A DNA stretch of 64,000 nt from Lederbergia citrisecunda (lineage in GTDB: Bacteria; Bacillota; Bacilli; Bacillales; Bacillaceae_C), in assembly GCF_018343695.1 (NCBI RefSeq), contig NZ_JAGYPJ010000001.1, positions 62,001-126,000 of the forward strand, written 5' to 3'. The notes beneath the pieces are model-generated. The model saw only the letters and a program-made list of their open reading frames with translations, ran no database searches and had not been told where the DNA came from. Shown one piece after another: positions 35,796-44,889 of this stretch (positions are counted from its first letter, which is position 1; each line of letters opens with the position of its first letter). Position numbers and translations under genes: made by a program.

Positions 35796-36863
35796 ATGGA
35801 ATCTGGAAATAGTTTGAAACATACGGGATTTGAAATAGGTCTATACACGCTTGCGGACATCGCTCCTAATCCTCTAACTGGTAAAACAATTAGTTCCAGT
35901 CAACGAATAAAAGAGGTTATTCAAGCAGCAAAGCTAGCTGATGAGGCAGGGTTAGATATATTCGGAGTTGGAGAGCATCATAGGTTAGACTATGCGGTTT
36001 CCTCCCCTCAAGTTGTTTTAGCAGCTATTGCTCAAGCAACAAAACGAATTAAATTAACGAGTGCCACTACCGTATTAAGCACAGTTGATCCAGTTCGTTT
36101 ATTTGAAGACTTTGCTACCTTAGATTTGATATCGGATGGACGTGCTGAAATCATAGCAGGTCGAGGAGCGTTTTTGGACTCCTTTCCCCTTTTTGGATTT
36201 GACATTAATGACTACGATGCATTATTTAAAGAAAATATGGAGCTATTTTTAAAAATAAATGATAGTGAGCGAATTTCATGGTCTGGTCGCTTTCGCTCGT
36301 CATTAAACAATGCTGAAATCTCTCCTCGTCCATTACAAAATAAGTTGCCAACCTGGGTAGGTGTTAGCCGCAATATAGAAAGTGCAGCTCATGCCGGAAC
36401 TTTAGGGGTTGGATTGGCGATGGTTATTCTCGGTGGAGAGCCAAGATTGTTTAAGCCTCTGGTTGATCTTTACCGAATAGTTGGTATGGAATCAGGACAT
36501 CAGGATCAGCTAAACGTATGCGTAACAGGACATGGGTATATTGCAAAGACAACGCAACAGGCAAAGGATGAATTTTACCCTTTTTACTCCAATTACTGGA
36601 CTAACGTAAACCACCAGCATGGGAATAGTTTTAAGATGACGCGAGAAGATTTCGAGGAAATGACAGGTCCAGAGACAGTCTTGTTTGTTGGAAGTCCGCA
36701 GCAAATAGTTGAAAAAATTCTTTATCAATATGAATTATTTGGACATAGACGTTTCATGGCTCAGTTGGACATAGGAGGAATTCCGTTTAAGAATGTAGCA
36801 AGGGCCATCGAACTTTTAGCCACAGAAGTAGCTCCTGTTGTCCGAAAAGAAATTAGTAAATAA
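35796..36863 (+). CDS. LLM-class flavin-dependent oxidoreductase (copy 2)
   Basis: A 355-residue paralogue of the gene at 33290, nearly identical over long stretches (DPVRLFEDFATLDLISDGRA, FVGSPQQIVEKILYQYELFG). Differences include VGEHHRLD for VEEHHRLD, SRNIESAAHAGTLG for GGTPESAARAGRLG and changes near the C-terminal third, so its substrate may differ. ATG 35796 is preceded by AAGAGGT. It has no reductase partner and no copy of the operator seen before catD, so its expression is unclear. Confidence 0.88.
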   Translation: MESGNSLKHTGFEIGLYTLADIAPNPLTGKTISSSQRIKEVIQAAKLADEAGLDIFGVGEHHRLDYAVSSPQVVLAAIAQATKRIKLTSATTVLSTVDPVRLFEDFATLDLISDGRAEIIAGRGAFLDSFPLFGFDINDYDALFKENMELFLKINDSERISWSGRFRSSLNNAEISPRPLQNKLPTWVGVSRNIESAAHAGTLGVGLAMVILGGEPRLFKPLVDLYRIVGMESGHQDQLNVCVTGHGYIAKTTQQAKDEFYPFYSNYWTNVNHQHGNSFKMTREDFEEMTGPETVLFVGSPQQIVEKILYQYELFGHRRFMAQLDIGGIPFKNVARAIELLATEVAPVVRKEISK

Positions 36864-36901
36864 GTTTTATTATAATTACTAGAAAGTTTGCCGATTAAAT
36901 T

Positions 36902-36926
36902 AAAGAGGGGAATTCCCCCTCTTTAT
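36902..36926 (+). terminator. Hairpin after the second LLM gene
   Basis: AAAGAGGGG pairs with CCCCTCTTT around AATTC; the following T tract is short, so efficiency is uncertain. Confidence 0.55.
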
Positions 36927-37163
36927 CCATTACATTCCGTTTTATATTATCGACTTGAAAAGTAAAAAAATTTTCTCTGATAATGATTTTTTCCTTTACT
37001 TAAAATTCATTTGGAGAAGAAGGACAATGATACTTTTGCATTGAAGTATTGATACAGTTTGTTTTATTAAGTTAGTAATGCTTTTTTCTATAATTCAAGA
37101 AGAGGATTTTTCTTTGAAGATTAAATAGAGAGAAAAGTAAATAAACATATTAGGAGCTTGGCT

Positions 37164-38201
37164 TTGAATAGAAAGAAAAAATTGATAGCGATTTGTATTT
37201 TTATTTTTTCATTAGTTGTAATTAGCTTATTCCTACCTACATGGACACCAACTATTAAAGGGAAAAATAGTATTAGCACTTTGCAACAGGTAGAAATTAA
37301 TGGAACTAAACTGGAAGTCATGATTAGAGGTAATGATCGATCTAATCCGATTATCATATTTGTTCATGGTGGTCCAGGTTGTTCCGAAATACCTTATGTT
37401 AGGAAGTACCAAGATTTACTCGAAAAGAATTTTACGATTGTTCATTATGACCAACGAGGCAGCGGGAAATCATATCATTTCTTTGAGGATTATTCAAATT
37501 TATCATCCGATTTACATGTAGATGACCTTTTAGAATTGACGGACCATATAAAAGAATTGTTGGGGCAAGAAAAGGTTATTTTAATAGGGCATTCATATGG
37601 TACATACATAGGAATGAAAGCAGCAAACAAAGCACCAAACAAATTTTCAATGTACATAGGAATAGGCCAGGTTTCTAATTCGGTTCAAAGTGAATTGGAC
37701 AGTTTAAGCTATACAATAAATGAGGCAACGTTAGCTGGAAATCTGAAAGACGTAAAAAAACTTGAAAGCCTTCAAAACTCAATTGAAAATGGTGAAGTTC
37801 TTACACCAAGAAATTTAGTTCGAAAATATGGTGGAGCAGCAAGACTGATTAATGATAATATGGATTACTATTTAGGATTTCTCTTTAGTCCTGAGTATAA
37901 TTTTCTTGATGCTGCTCGTTATATAAAGGGAGTTTCTCTCTCTCAGAAGATATTAATACCTGAGGAACGAAAACATGATATTACAAGTATAGTTGATAAA
38001 CTGGAAATACCTTGTTTTATAGTCATGGGGAAATATGATTATATGACATCAGTAAATGCAGCAAAAACATACTTTAATGAAATAGAAGCACCTGTAAAAG
38101 ATTTTGTAATTTTTGATGAATCCGCACATTACCCACAGTTTGAACAAAAAGAATTATTTGCAGATTGGTTAAATAATACTTTGGAAGAGTTTAATAATTA
38201 G
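37164..38201 (+). CDS. Membrane-anchored alpha/beta hydrolase, proline iminopeptidase-like
   Basis: The 345-residue product has an N-terminal hydrophobic anchor (LIAICIFIFSLVVISLFL), then a hydrolase of the S33 type. Visible landmarks are the oxyanion loop FVHGGPGCSE, HYDQRGSGKSYHF, nucleophile serine in LIGHSYGTYIG, the late aspartate in MGKYDYMT and the histidine in DESAHYPQFEQ. The triad is complete, so it should be active outside the membrane. TTG 37164 has AGGAG seven bases upstream. The substrate is unknown; S33 enzymes cleave N-terminal proline or small esters. Confidence 0.85.
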   Translation: MNRKKKLIAICIFIFSLVVISLFLPTWTPTIKGKNSISTLQQVEINGTKLEVMIRGNDRSNPIIIFVHGGPGCSEIPYVRKYQDLLEKNFTIVHYDQRGSGKSYHFFEDYSNLSSDLHVDDLLELTDHIKELLGQEKVILIGHSYGTYIGMKAANKAPNKFSMYIGIGQVSNSVQSELDSLSYTINEATLAGNLKDVKKLESLQNSIENGEVLTPRNLVRKYGGAARLINDNMDYYLGFLFSPEYNFLDAARYIKGVSLSQKILIPEERKHDITSIVDKLEIPCFIVMGKYDYMTSVNAAKTYFNEIEAPVKDFVIFDESAHYPQFEQKELFADWLNNTLEEFNN

Positions 38202-38285
38202 CAAAGTAAAAAAAGTGGTCTTTGTAGGTGAGTGTACTTTAATAACCAAGCAGTATTTTTTCTAATTAAACTTAAGAGATAGATG

Positions 38286-38329
38286 TTGAGCTGATTTTAC
38301 AAGTTAGAGAGTCAGCTCTATTTTTTTTG
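38286..38329 (+). terminator. Terminator after the anchored hydrolase
   Basis: GAGCTGA pairs with TCAGCTC, followed by TATTTTTTTT. Confidence 0.8.
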
Positions 38330-38504
38330 ATTTTATTAAATGTCGACAATATATTTTCTGCACATACGCTTTCTGGAAGTATCACTCAAACATTTAGATA
38401 GAACAACAAAAGATCATTACATAAAAAAGGAAATTGAGCTAAACAGCCGAATTAATAAGCAAGTGAATGATTTGGAGATTACTAAATGTAGGAGGGGTTT
38501 TTTT

Positions 38505-38888
38505 ATGAAACCAATTATTTATAACAGAGTGGACACCATTTTTATTCATGTTAGTAACTTAAAAGAATCGGTAAGATGGTATTCAAAATTATTTGGACTA
38601 GAATTTAAAGAATCGGATTACAAGGGACCTATTCATACGATAGATATGGGGCCAGGAAGACCTGGATTAACGTTAGACAATCATTGTTTTGACGAGGAAT
38701 ATAAATTCATGCCTTCAAACCAACCCCTATTTAATCTAAGTACTGATGATATTAATATTGCTTATAAACTTGTAAAAGATATGGGAGCGGAAATTGTAAC
38801 AGAAATAGAAACATTCCCCAATCTTGCAGATTTTACGTTTAAAGACCCCAATGGAAATATCATAATGATTTGTACTTGTTTTACTTAA
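38505..38888 (+). CDS. VOC-family (glyoxalase-fold) protein
   Basis: A 127-residue single-module VOC protein. The start VDTIFIHVSNLKESVRWYSK and the end FTFKDPNGNIIMICTC are typical of the two halves of the fold. Metal-type residues are His near the start (FIHV) and positions in the late half, but whether a metal is bound is not clear. ATG 38505 has AGGAGGGG upstream; the longer frame from 38340 has no signal and poor coding character. The function is unknown. Confidence 0.82.
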   Translation: MKPIIYNRVDTIFIHVSNLKESVRWYSKLFGLEFKESDYKGPIHTIDMGPGRPGLTLDNHCFDEEYKFMPSNQPLFNLSTDDINIAYKLVKDMGAEIVTEIETFPNLADFTFKDPNGNIIMICTCFT

Positions 38889-39033
38889 TAAAGGTAGGTA
38901 AAGCTCTATTTTAAACTGATAGTTGATATTATTTACGACTAAAAGTATAATTTTTACAATTTATTCAAGAAAGTAAAATTAATATTTATTAGCGAAACGA
39001 TGTATATGAATCATTAATAAGGTGGGATCCTCT

Positions 39034-39852
39034 ATGTCGAAAAGATATACATTTGAGTGGAGTGGAAGTGAAATTCATTATGTAGATGAGATAAAAATAG
39101 AATCATGTAATCAAGTTCTTATAGGGAGGTATGGTGGCAATTCAAGTGCAGGTGCCAATAAAAATGAAGACGGTGCTTTAGTATGGACAGGTGTGGATTG
39201 GGAGCTGTCCATGATCTTGGATGGTCATGATAGTTCAGAGAGTGTGGACCTTGTTATTCATACCATCCAGAATGAATGGAAGAGTATTTCAGAGATTTTG
39301 AATAAACCTATAAAACATGTATTTCAATTATTAGAAATTCATTTACTATCAGTCTTCCAATCATCTGAGTTTATAAATGCCTGTCAAAATATCAAAGGAG
39401 AAACCGCCTGCCTCATTTGTGTTAGAAAGGAAAATTACCTATGGTGGTTTTCAGTTGGAGATTGTTTAGTATATCTGTTGCATGAAGAACTACATAATTT
39501 AGGTCAATATAAACTAAATCAGCGTCAATTTTATGAGTGGATTGGTTTTGTTAATACTTTTTCTCTACCCGTCCCTTGTTATTCTACTGGCATTAGGGAA
39601 TTAAGACCTGGAAGAAACGTAATCCTAATGCTTACGGATGGAATATTGGAATGTGGGAAGGAGTATTATCAAAATGGTAAGAATATATATAAGGAGTTTT
39701 CTAATGATAGGGAAATAGAGAATGGTTTAAGGCGCATGTTACAACATGTTCATGAACATCTAGGCAGAGATAGTGGGACTATCATTTGTTGGGAGTGTAA
39801 CAACACATTTTCTGCACGATATCCAAGTGATCTACCAAATAGGGATGAATAG
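39034..39852 (+). CDS. PP2C-like protein phosphatase
   Basis: The 272-residue product carries the metal-binding acidic motifs of PP2C phosphatases in order: NKNEDGAL, ILDGHDSS (DGHx), VGDC, LTDGILECG and a final DSGTIICWE. So it should dephosphorylate serine/threonine in the cytosol. ATG 39034 follows AAGGTGGG; GTG 39022 is in frame but overlaps that site. The next two genes follow with almost no gap, which suggests a three-gene unit. No kinase is nearby. The target is unknown. Confidence 0.78.
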   Translation: MSKRYTFEWSGSEIHYVDEIKIESCNQVLIGRYGGNSSAGANKNEDGALVWTGVDWELSMILDGHDSSESVDLVIHTIQNEWKSISEILNKPIKHVFQLLEIHLLSVFQSSEFINACQNIKGETACLICVRKENYLWWFSVGDCLVYLLHEELHNLGQYKLNQRQFYEWIGFVNTFSLPVPCYSTGIRELRPGRNVILMLTDGILECGKEYYQNGKNIYKEFSNDREIENGLRRMLQHVHEHLGRDSGTIICWECNNTFSARYPSDLPNRDE

Positions 39853-39853
39853 A

Positions 39854-40531
39854 ATGTATGAGTTTAATGAAGGAAACGTAGTTAGAAATGAACAATCAGC
39901 AATTAACTATATATGGATTTGTGGTAAAGAAAAAAATAATAGTATTTGCATTATGCTTCCTGGACTTGGCTACACAACCCAGCGACCACTTTTTCACTAT
40001 GCGACCAATGTGTGTATGAATGAGAATGTCGATATTCTCCATATTAATTATAACTATTTAGGCAATGAAGCCTTTAAAAAACTGGACCACCATGATCAGG
40101 ATCAATGGATATATGAAGATGTGAAATCTGTGGTTACAGCAGTTCTTAAAGATGCAAAGTATGAAACGTATTTTATTTTAAGCAAATCTATTGGAACCAT
40201 TCCTATGGCATATGAATGGATCGAGAAGGACTTTATTAGCAAGCAAAATTCATATGGAATATGGCTGACACCTCTTATCAAAGATGAGATTGTGTACAAT
40301 GCCCTTTCAAAAACAGAGATTCCTTCTCTTTATGTAATTGGAACGGATGACCCTCATTATAATGAAGAGTCTATTGCATCCATTAATGAAAATACCAACG
40401 TTACAGGACTTGTCATTCCTAAGGCAAATCATGGATTAGAGGTAAAAGGAGATATTAAAATGACGATTAATATTGTTTATGATGTGATGGAGTCTATTGA
40501 GAAAATTATAAAAAAATATAAGGATAAATAA
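39854..40531 (+). CDS. Alpha/beta hydrolase
   Basis: The 225-residue product has a hydrolase core: oxyanion region IMLPGLGYTTQRPLF, nucleophile elbow LSKSIGTIP (Ser in SxSxG form), late acid YVIGTDDPHY and histidine PKANHGLEVKG. The elbow SKSIG replaces the usual GxSxG first glycine. ATG 39854 starts one base after the phosphatase stop, with AGGG nine bases upstream; ATG 39845 would overlap. Linked to the phosphatase and membrane protein. The substrate is unknown. Confidence 0.78.
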   Translation: MYEFNEGNVVRNEQSAINYIWICGKEKNNSICIMLPGLGYTTQRPLFHYATNVCMNENVDILHINYNYLGNEAFKKLDHHDQDQWIYEDVKSVVTAVLKDAKYETYFILSKSIGTIPMAYEWIEKDFISKQNSYGIWLTPLIKDEIVYNALSKTEIPSLYVIGTDDPHYNEESIASINENTNVTGLVIPKANHGLEVKGDIKMTINIVYDVMESIEKIIKKYKDK

Positions 40532-40971
40532 TGGGGATGGAATTGCATCCAATAACCGTTATTGAAATAATCGCATCAAGTATTTTAATTGCTTCATTAT
40601 TTATTGTCGCGATTTTATTGCCCAGAAAGATAAGGAAGCGTGGGTTATATATTGCGGGTTTATTGACTTTCTTGCTTCTTATGTTCTTTATAGCCCGCCC
40701 CTATATACACGACTATCAATTTTCAAAAAAGAAGGAGTATTTAAATCAATACCTCATTAAAAAATACCCTAATCAAAATTGGGAAATAACGAGGCGAATG
40801 GGGAGGCAATATAATAGAAATTATTTACTTGTGAATTTTGACAATGAAAGTGATTGGACCTATGCTTACCTGGTGAAAAATAAAAAGAGAATTTGCCAAG
40901 GTGCATGGATTCCTCCTGAAGGGAAGTTTCCTAAAGAGGGGAAGCATTACGAAGTGAAAGACTGTGAATGA
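40531..40971 (+). CDS. Two-span membrane protein, DUF3139-like
   Basis: The 146-residue product has two N-terminal membrane spans (IEIIASSILIASLFIVAILL and GLYIAGLLTFLLLMFFIA), then an outer or inner soluble tail of about 90 residues (YLNQYLIKKYPNQNWEITRR, YLLVNFDNESDWTYAYLV) with the look of DUF3139/YfjL-type small proteins. The start codon overlaps the stop of the hydrolase gene (TAATG), so the two are coupled. Function is unknown. Confidence 0.68.
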   Translation: MGMELHPITVIEIIASSILIASLFIVAILLPRKIRKRGLYIAGLLTFLLLMFFIARPYIHDYQFSKKKEYLNQYLIKKYPNQNWEITRRMGRQYNRNYLLVNFDNESDWTYAYLVKNKKRICQGAWIPPEGKFPKEGKHYEVKDCE

Positions 40972-41138
40972 GTGGTTATAAAAATTTAATGGCGTGATGC
41001 TCACTCATCGGGAAATTAATGTAAACAATGAATATACAGTTGTGAATGATAAGACGATTCTGTTGAAGTGAAGAAGCAGGATAAGAACAGTTACACATGT
41101 AAACCTAAATTTCTATAAAGTATGTTAGGTGGGATAGT

Positions 41139-41714
41139 ATGACCATATATATTGCACTACTTAGAGGGATAAATGTAGGGGGACATAATAAAATAAAAAT
41201 GGCAGACTTAAGAAGTTCCCTTGAACAACTAGGATTACAAAACATTAAGACATATATCCAAAGTGGAAACATCCTTTTTGAATCGAGCGAACCTGAGGAG
41301 ACTTTACAAAAGAAAATTCATAATAAAATTGAAGAGGGTTATGGGATAAACAGTAGTGTTATCATTAGGACAGCCGAAGAATTACAGCAAATTGTTAGTC
41401 AATGCCCTTTTTCAGATCAAATGATCTCAGAAGCGAGCACTTCATCTAAAGGGGAATGTCTACATGTTGCATTGTTGCCTAAAGCTCCTTCCAAGTTCAA
41501 TAGTGACAAGTTATTAACTTATACACATGAAAAAGAACTCTGTGTCATAAATGGAAGAGATGTTTATCTTTTATTCTATGACAGCATTCGAAATTCCAAA
41601 CTCGCTAATAATCTGAAAAAGCTGGAGGTTCCAGCAACTGTCCGCAATTGGAAAACTCTCACTAAGCTTTCTCTTATGGTAGAAGAATTCAACCATAAGA
41701 GAAGTGAGAAATAA
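41139..41714 (+). CDS. DUF1697 protein
   Basis: A 191-residue soluble protein with the conserved DUF1697 start YIALLRGINVGGHNKIKMADL, the segment TYIQSGNILFES and a C-terminal TVRNWKTLTKL. The fold is a pair of ferredoxin-like modules. Function is not known; it occurs widely in Bacillus as a single gene. GTTAGGTGGG lies upstream of ATG 41139. Confidence 0.9.
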   Translation: MTIYIALLRGINVGGHNKIKMADLRSSLEQLGLQNIKTYIQSGNILFESSEPEETLQKKIHNKIEEGYGINSSVIIRTAEELQQIVSQCPFSDQMISEASTSSKGECLHVALLPKAPSKFNSDKLLTYTHEKELCVINGRDVYLLFYDSIRNSKLANNLKKLEVPATVRNWKTLTKLSLMVEEFNHKRSEK

Positions 41715-42081
41715 TTATTAACATATATGATATATGGAAAGAACACTAATTTCGCTAAGTACTCCATTTTTAGCTAACTGATATTAGGGCTGTCATTGTG
41801 GCGGCTTTTTTTTACTGTGCGAAAGAATAAGGTTACAGAAGCTTTTAAAAAACAGTAAATTCTAAAAATATTTATTTGCTTCAGAAATTACCTAATGTAG
41901 TCAAACATATTCAGGAAGAAAGCTAAAATATGGGCGAATATCATGACTTTTAATGCTTTCTATACTAATGCACTCTGGCTTCTTTAGTGGAATGATATAG
42001 GTTGTTGGTACTAAATAAATTAAAAATTTTGTATATGATAATGGGGTATTTATGTTAGAATTTTCTTGTTGGAGGTGAAAA

Positions 42082-42342
42082 ATGGTAAAAAAGTATCTTT
42101 CTATCTTTTGTCTCGTTATCGCTATCATTGTTTTTTTGTATATGTTTTTTGGTCATAGACTTGGAGCGTCATTATACTTTTGGGACATTATATTGTTTAT
42201 AGCAGCTCTTATCACATCTTTCTTTATGCCAAAGGGAAAAGCCAAGAATATCACCATCAGCTTATCTTTTATTTGTTTAATCTTGTTTGCGGGCTACACT
42301 GTGTGGGTTGTTAATGCACTTAATCACATTGGAACTAAGTAA
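42082..42342 (+). CDS. Small three-span membrane protein
   Basis: The 86-residue product has three hydrophobic spans (YLSIFCLVIAIIVFLYMFF, YFWDIILFIAALITSFF, ITISLSFICLILFAGYTVW). GGAGGTG is six bases before ATG 42082 and a clear terminator follows at 42369, so the gene is well supported. No family recognised. Confidence 0.72.
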   Translation: MVKKYLSIFCLVIAIIVFLYMFFGHRLGASLYFWDIILFIAALITSFFMPKGKAKNITISLSFICLILFAGYTVWVVNALNHIGTK

Positions 42343-42368
42343 GAAAATAAACTAAATCTAGAGTAATA

Positions 42369-42407
42369 ATACACTGTAACTTCATAAGAAACGACAGTGT
42401 ATTTTTG
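42369..42407 (+). terminator. Terminator of the small membrane protein gene
   Basis: ATACACTGT pairs with ACAGTGTAT, followed by TTTTG. Confidence 0.8.
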
Positions 42408-42750
42408 ATTTGATATATACTTTATCTGTGTATACACAAATAGCTGGTCTTATTCTAACAAAAGTAATAAGGTCGATGGATTGAGGCCTCCTACTTAACT
42501 ATCAAACTAAAGGATCCTGATTAAAAAAAAAAAAATTTTATTATTTCTAAAGTTTTGTAGAAGGTGTTTTTTTATTTAATAGAAGGATAAAAAGTTTGGG
42601 TGAAATTATATTTAATGATTTAGGGAAGAAACTTAAAAGTAAAAAAATGAAGGGTTTATGATCACCTGGTTCTATAAGTTTGTTAAGTGGTGGGGAGTTC
42701 AATTAAAGTGTAAATTATCGGTTCATAAAATTGAAATGAGGTAAATAAGC
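42408..42750. other. Gene-free AT-rich region
   Basis: Contains a run of 12 adenines near 42524-42535. I see no gene or recognisable regulatory fold. Confidence 0.4.
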
Positions 42751-43620
42751 TTGAACAATTTTAAAGATTCATATATTCATCTACGAGATAATCGTAAATT
42801 ATCATTTAAGAGTTATGGTGATAAGAATGAGAATAAAGTTATTTTCTTTCACGGATTTGGTTCTTCAGCCAGTGCCATTCATCCTGATACAGAAATATTA
42901 GATAAAAACAATATTCACTTTATTGCAGTGAATCGTCCAGGATATGGAGATTCGACTTTAATTGAGAAATATACAATGGAAGATGTAGCTGATGACATAA
43001 ATGAGTTGCTTGATTGTAAAGGAATTCAAAAAGTTTCAGTTATTGGTTATTCAGCAGGTGGGCTTTTTAGCCAAGTTTTCACAGACAAGTATTCAGAAAA
43101 AGTCATTTCTCTTAACCTAGTTAGCAGTGCAATACCTTTAAATAGTAAAGAAACCAAAAAGATACTCCCTTCAAATTGGAAGATGATATCGTATATGAAT
43201 CGATATTTTCCGTGGATGTCAAAAACATTCTTTCGTAAACTTAGTCAGGATCTAACCAATAATTTAGAAACTACGATACAAAAATCTATTAATCAAATGG
43301 TTGAAGAAGATAAAAGAATTGTAAATGATGCAAATTTAAAGCTTGTAATTACTAAAGGTGCAGTAGAGGCGTATCATAATAAGGGGGCAGCTGTGTATAA
43401 TGATGCTCTTGCATTGTGTAAAAAAATAACACTAAATAAACCATCATCCAATATTAAAGTGAATATTTGGCAAGGTAGGAAGGATAACATATGGACACCT
43501 TCGACTTCGATGTATCTTAGAGAAAAGTATACTAATTCTACTAATTCATTTCTCGATGATGAAGGACACTTACTTTATTTATCTCAATGGGAAGAAATCC
43601 TCAAGAAATCTTTATGCTAA
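42751..43620 (+). CDS. Alpha/beta hydrolase
   Basis: A 289-residue soluble hydrolase of the S33/haloperoxidase style. It shows the oxyanion loop FFHGFGSSAS, NRPGYGDST, nucleophile Ser in VIGYSAGGLFSQ, acid in WQGRKDNIW and histidine in DDEGHLLYL, a complete triad. A helical cap lies between residues ~125 and 215. TTG 42751 lies after TGAGGTAA. Terminator at 43629. The substrate is unknown. Confidence 0.85.
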   Translation: MNNFKDSYIHLRDNRKLSFKSYGDKNENKVIFFHGFGSSASAIHPDTEILDKNNIHFIAVNRPGYGDSTLIEKYTMEDVADDINELLDCKGIQKVSVIGYSAGGLFSQVFTDKYSEKVISLNLVSSAIPLNSKETKKILPSNWKMISYMNRYFPWMSKTFFRKLSQDLTNNLETTIQKSINQMVEEDKRIVNDANLKLVITKGAVEAYHNKGAAVYNDALALCKKITLNKPSSNIKVNIWQGRKDNIWTPSTSMYLREKYTNSTNSFLDDEGHLLYLSQWEEILKKSLC

Positions 43621-43628
43621 AGTTCAAA

Positions 43629-43669
43629 ATGATTGCAGAAGGGGAAAGCCTTCTACAATCATTTTTTTC
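43629..43669. terminator. Bidirectional terminator
   Basis: TGATTG-C-AGAAGG pairs with CCTTCT-A-CAATCA, followed by TTTTTTTCTTTT on the plus strand. It ends the hydrolase gene and overlaps the end of the small minus-strand gene at 43659. Confidence 0.85.
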
Positions 43670-43862
43670 TTTTATTCTCCTTTTGCAATTTCTTTTTTAG
43701 TTTGTATTGTTTTGAGATTGTTTTAACGATAAATAAACCTGCAATTAGGGTTAATAAGTTTAGTGAATCACCTAAATTAATTGAAAGACTAATGTTGTTA
43801 TTAACGCTTATATTGTCCCTGTTTTGAATATTGCCTTGATAATCCTTTTCCATGTTTTTCAA
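43659..43862 (-). CDS. Small single-span membrane protein
   Basis: The 67-residue product has an Asn-rich polar N-terminus (NIQNRDNISVNNNISL), one hydrophobic span (LNLLTLIAGLFIVKTI) and a strongly basic tail (KLKKKLQKENKRKK). TTG 43862 has GGAGGT six bases upstream, which is the main support. No family recognised. Confidence 0.58.
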   Translation of the reverse strand: MKNMEKDYQGNIQNRDNISVNNNISLSINLGDSLNLLTLIAGLFIVKTISKQYKLKKKLQKENKRKK

Positions 43863-43988
43863 TCTTATACCTCCAATTTGTTTATTACATTTTTCACGAC
43901 TTGTCCTAATTCAATATAAATATATGTATGAATAAATTATCGTATGCAGAACAAGTAATGTGAACCATTCCACTTAAAGTAATTGGTG

Positions 43989-44018
43989 CGTTGATCCAGA
44001 AGGATTAACGTATTTTTT
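43989..44018 (+). terminator. Isolated terminator-like hairpin
   Basis: CGTTGATCC pairs with GGATTAACG around AGAA, followed by TATTTTTT. No gene ends just upstream on the plus strand, so it may belong to a lost gene. Similar hairpins occur at 55510 and 57826. Confidence 0.65.
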
Positions 44019-44099
44019 ATAGAATTTTTATTAAACTAACGGGCATGGGTAAAATAAGAGAATTTTTAGTAAGTGAATATAAAAAAAGGGGAAAAGGAT

Positions 44100-44258
44100 A
44101 TGAAAAGTTGGTTAAAATGGAGCTGTTTTTGGGTGTTTTAGTTAGGTTATATTGGAATTCCGATGATTTCGAGACTGCTCGTTTATATCTTCAACAGCGC
44201 AGTATGGTCCAATAATAATAAAATGTATTTATTTATAAAGAAAATCAAAAAATACTGA
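44100..44258 (+). pseudogene. Small frame broken by an in-frame amber codon
   Basis: A very good ribosome binding site (AAGGGGAAAAGGAT) precedes ATG 44100, which encodes only MKSWLKWSCFWVF before TAG at 44139. The same frame continues LGYIGIPMISRLLVYIFNSA and on to TGA 44256, giving a hydrophobic ~52-residue peptide if the amber were sense. I read it as a recently broken small membrane-protein gene; the support is modest. Confidence 0.4.
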
Positions 44259-44290
44259 GGAGTAAACTAGATGAAAGGTAGTGATAATCC

Positions 44291-44881
44291 TTGGTTAAAA
44301 AGATTTTTATGATAGTTATTATGATTATTTGTTTCAATCCGTCTTTATCAGTATTTGGAGAGACAAATGAAAATGCAGTGTACGGAATACTGAATATTAA
44401 AGTGATGACAACTATTAGTCCATCACAAAAACAAAGTACTCCAATAAACAACGCTAGGATAGTTGTAATAAACTCAGGCGGAGAGATAATATCAACAGAA
44501 TTAACAAATTCCAACGGGGAAGCAACAATAGCTGTTTCAGTGCCTAAAGATAGTAGGTTTCCTATGAAAAATATGGGAGAGGTTACTGTAATAGCGATTG
44601 CAAATGGTTATAACGAGCATATTGACTTTAGTGTTCCAATCAATGAATATAACGACAATACTGGAAGAGTTACAATTTCTCTTTGGCAAATAGATCCTAA
44701 CAGAAGAAATGAACCCCAATTTCTCCACGGAAGTTTTCATCGCTTAACAGTTTTTGAAATGCTTGATTATTATGCAAATAAATTAGGGTTAAAAAGACAA
44801 AATATTAAAGAAAAGTCTATTTCACCAGCTCCTTGGGGACCTAAATTTGCTCTTTTGATGAAGGAAATCGAGATAATATAA
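44291..44881 (+). CDS. Secreted protein with a carboxypeptidase-regulatory-like beta domain
   Basis: The 196-residue product has an N-terminal signal peptide (FMIVIMIICFNPSLSVFG, cleavage likely after the G or E near residue 24). The body has a beta-sandwich pattern of the CNA-B/CarboxypepD_reg type: NIKVMTT, PINNARIVVINSGGEII, LTNSNGEATIAV. A C-terminal helical part FEMLDYYANKLGLKRQ follows. TTG 44291 is preceded by AAAGGTAG. Function is unknown. Confidence 0.65.
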   Translation: MVKKIFMIVIMIICFNPSLSVFGETNENAVYGILNIKVMTTISPSQKQSTPINNARIVVINSGGEIISTELTNSNGEATIAVSVPKDSRFPMKNMGEVTVIAIANGYNEHIDFSVPINEYNDNTGRVTISLWQIDPNRRNEPQFLHGSFHRLTVFEMLDYYANKLGLKRQNIKEKSISPAPWGPKFALLMKEIEII

Positions 44882-44889
44882 TTAAAAAA

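Noticed and set aside
38340-38504. 55-codon N-terminal extension of the VOC gene at 38505
   Set aside because: AGGAGGGG sits directly before ATG 38505, the extension lacks a site and the VOC fold begins at the inner ATG.
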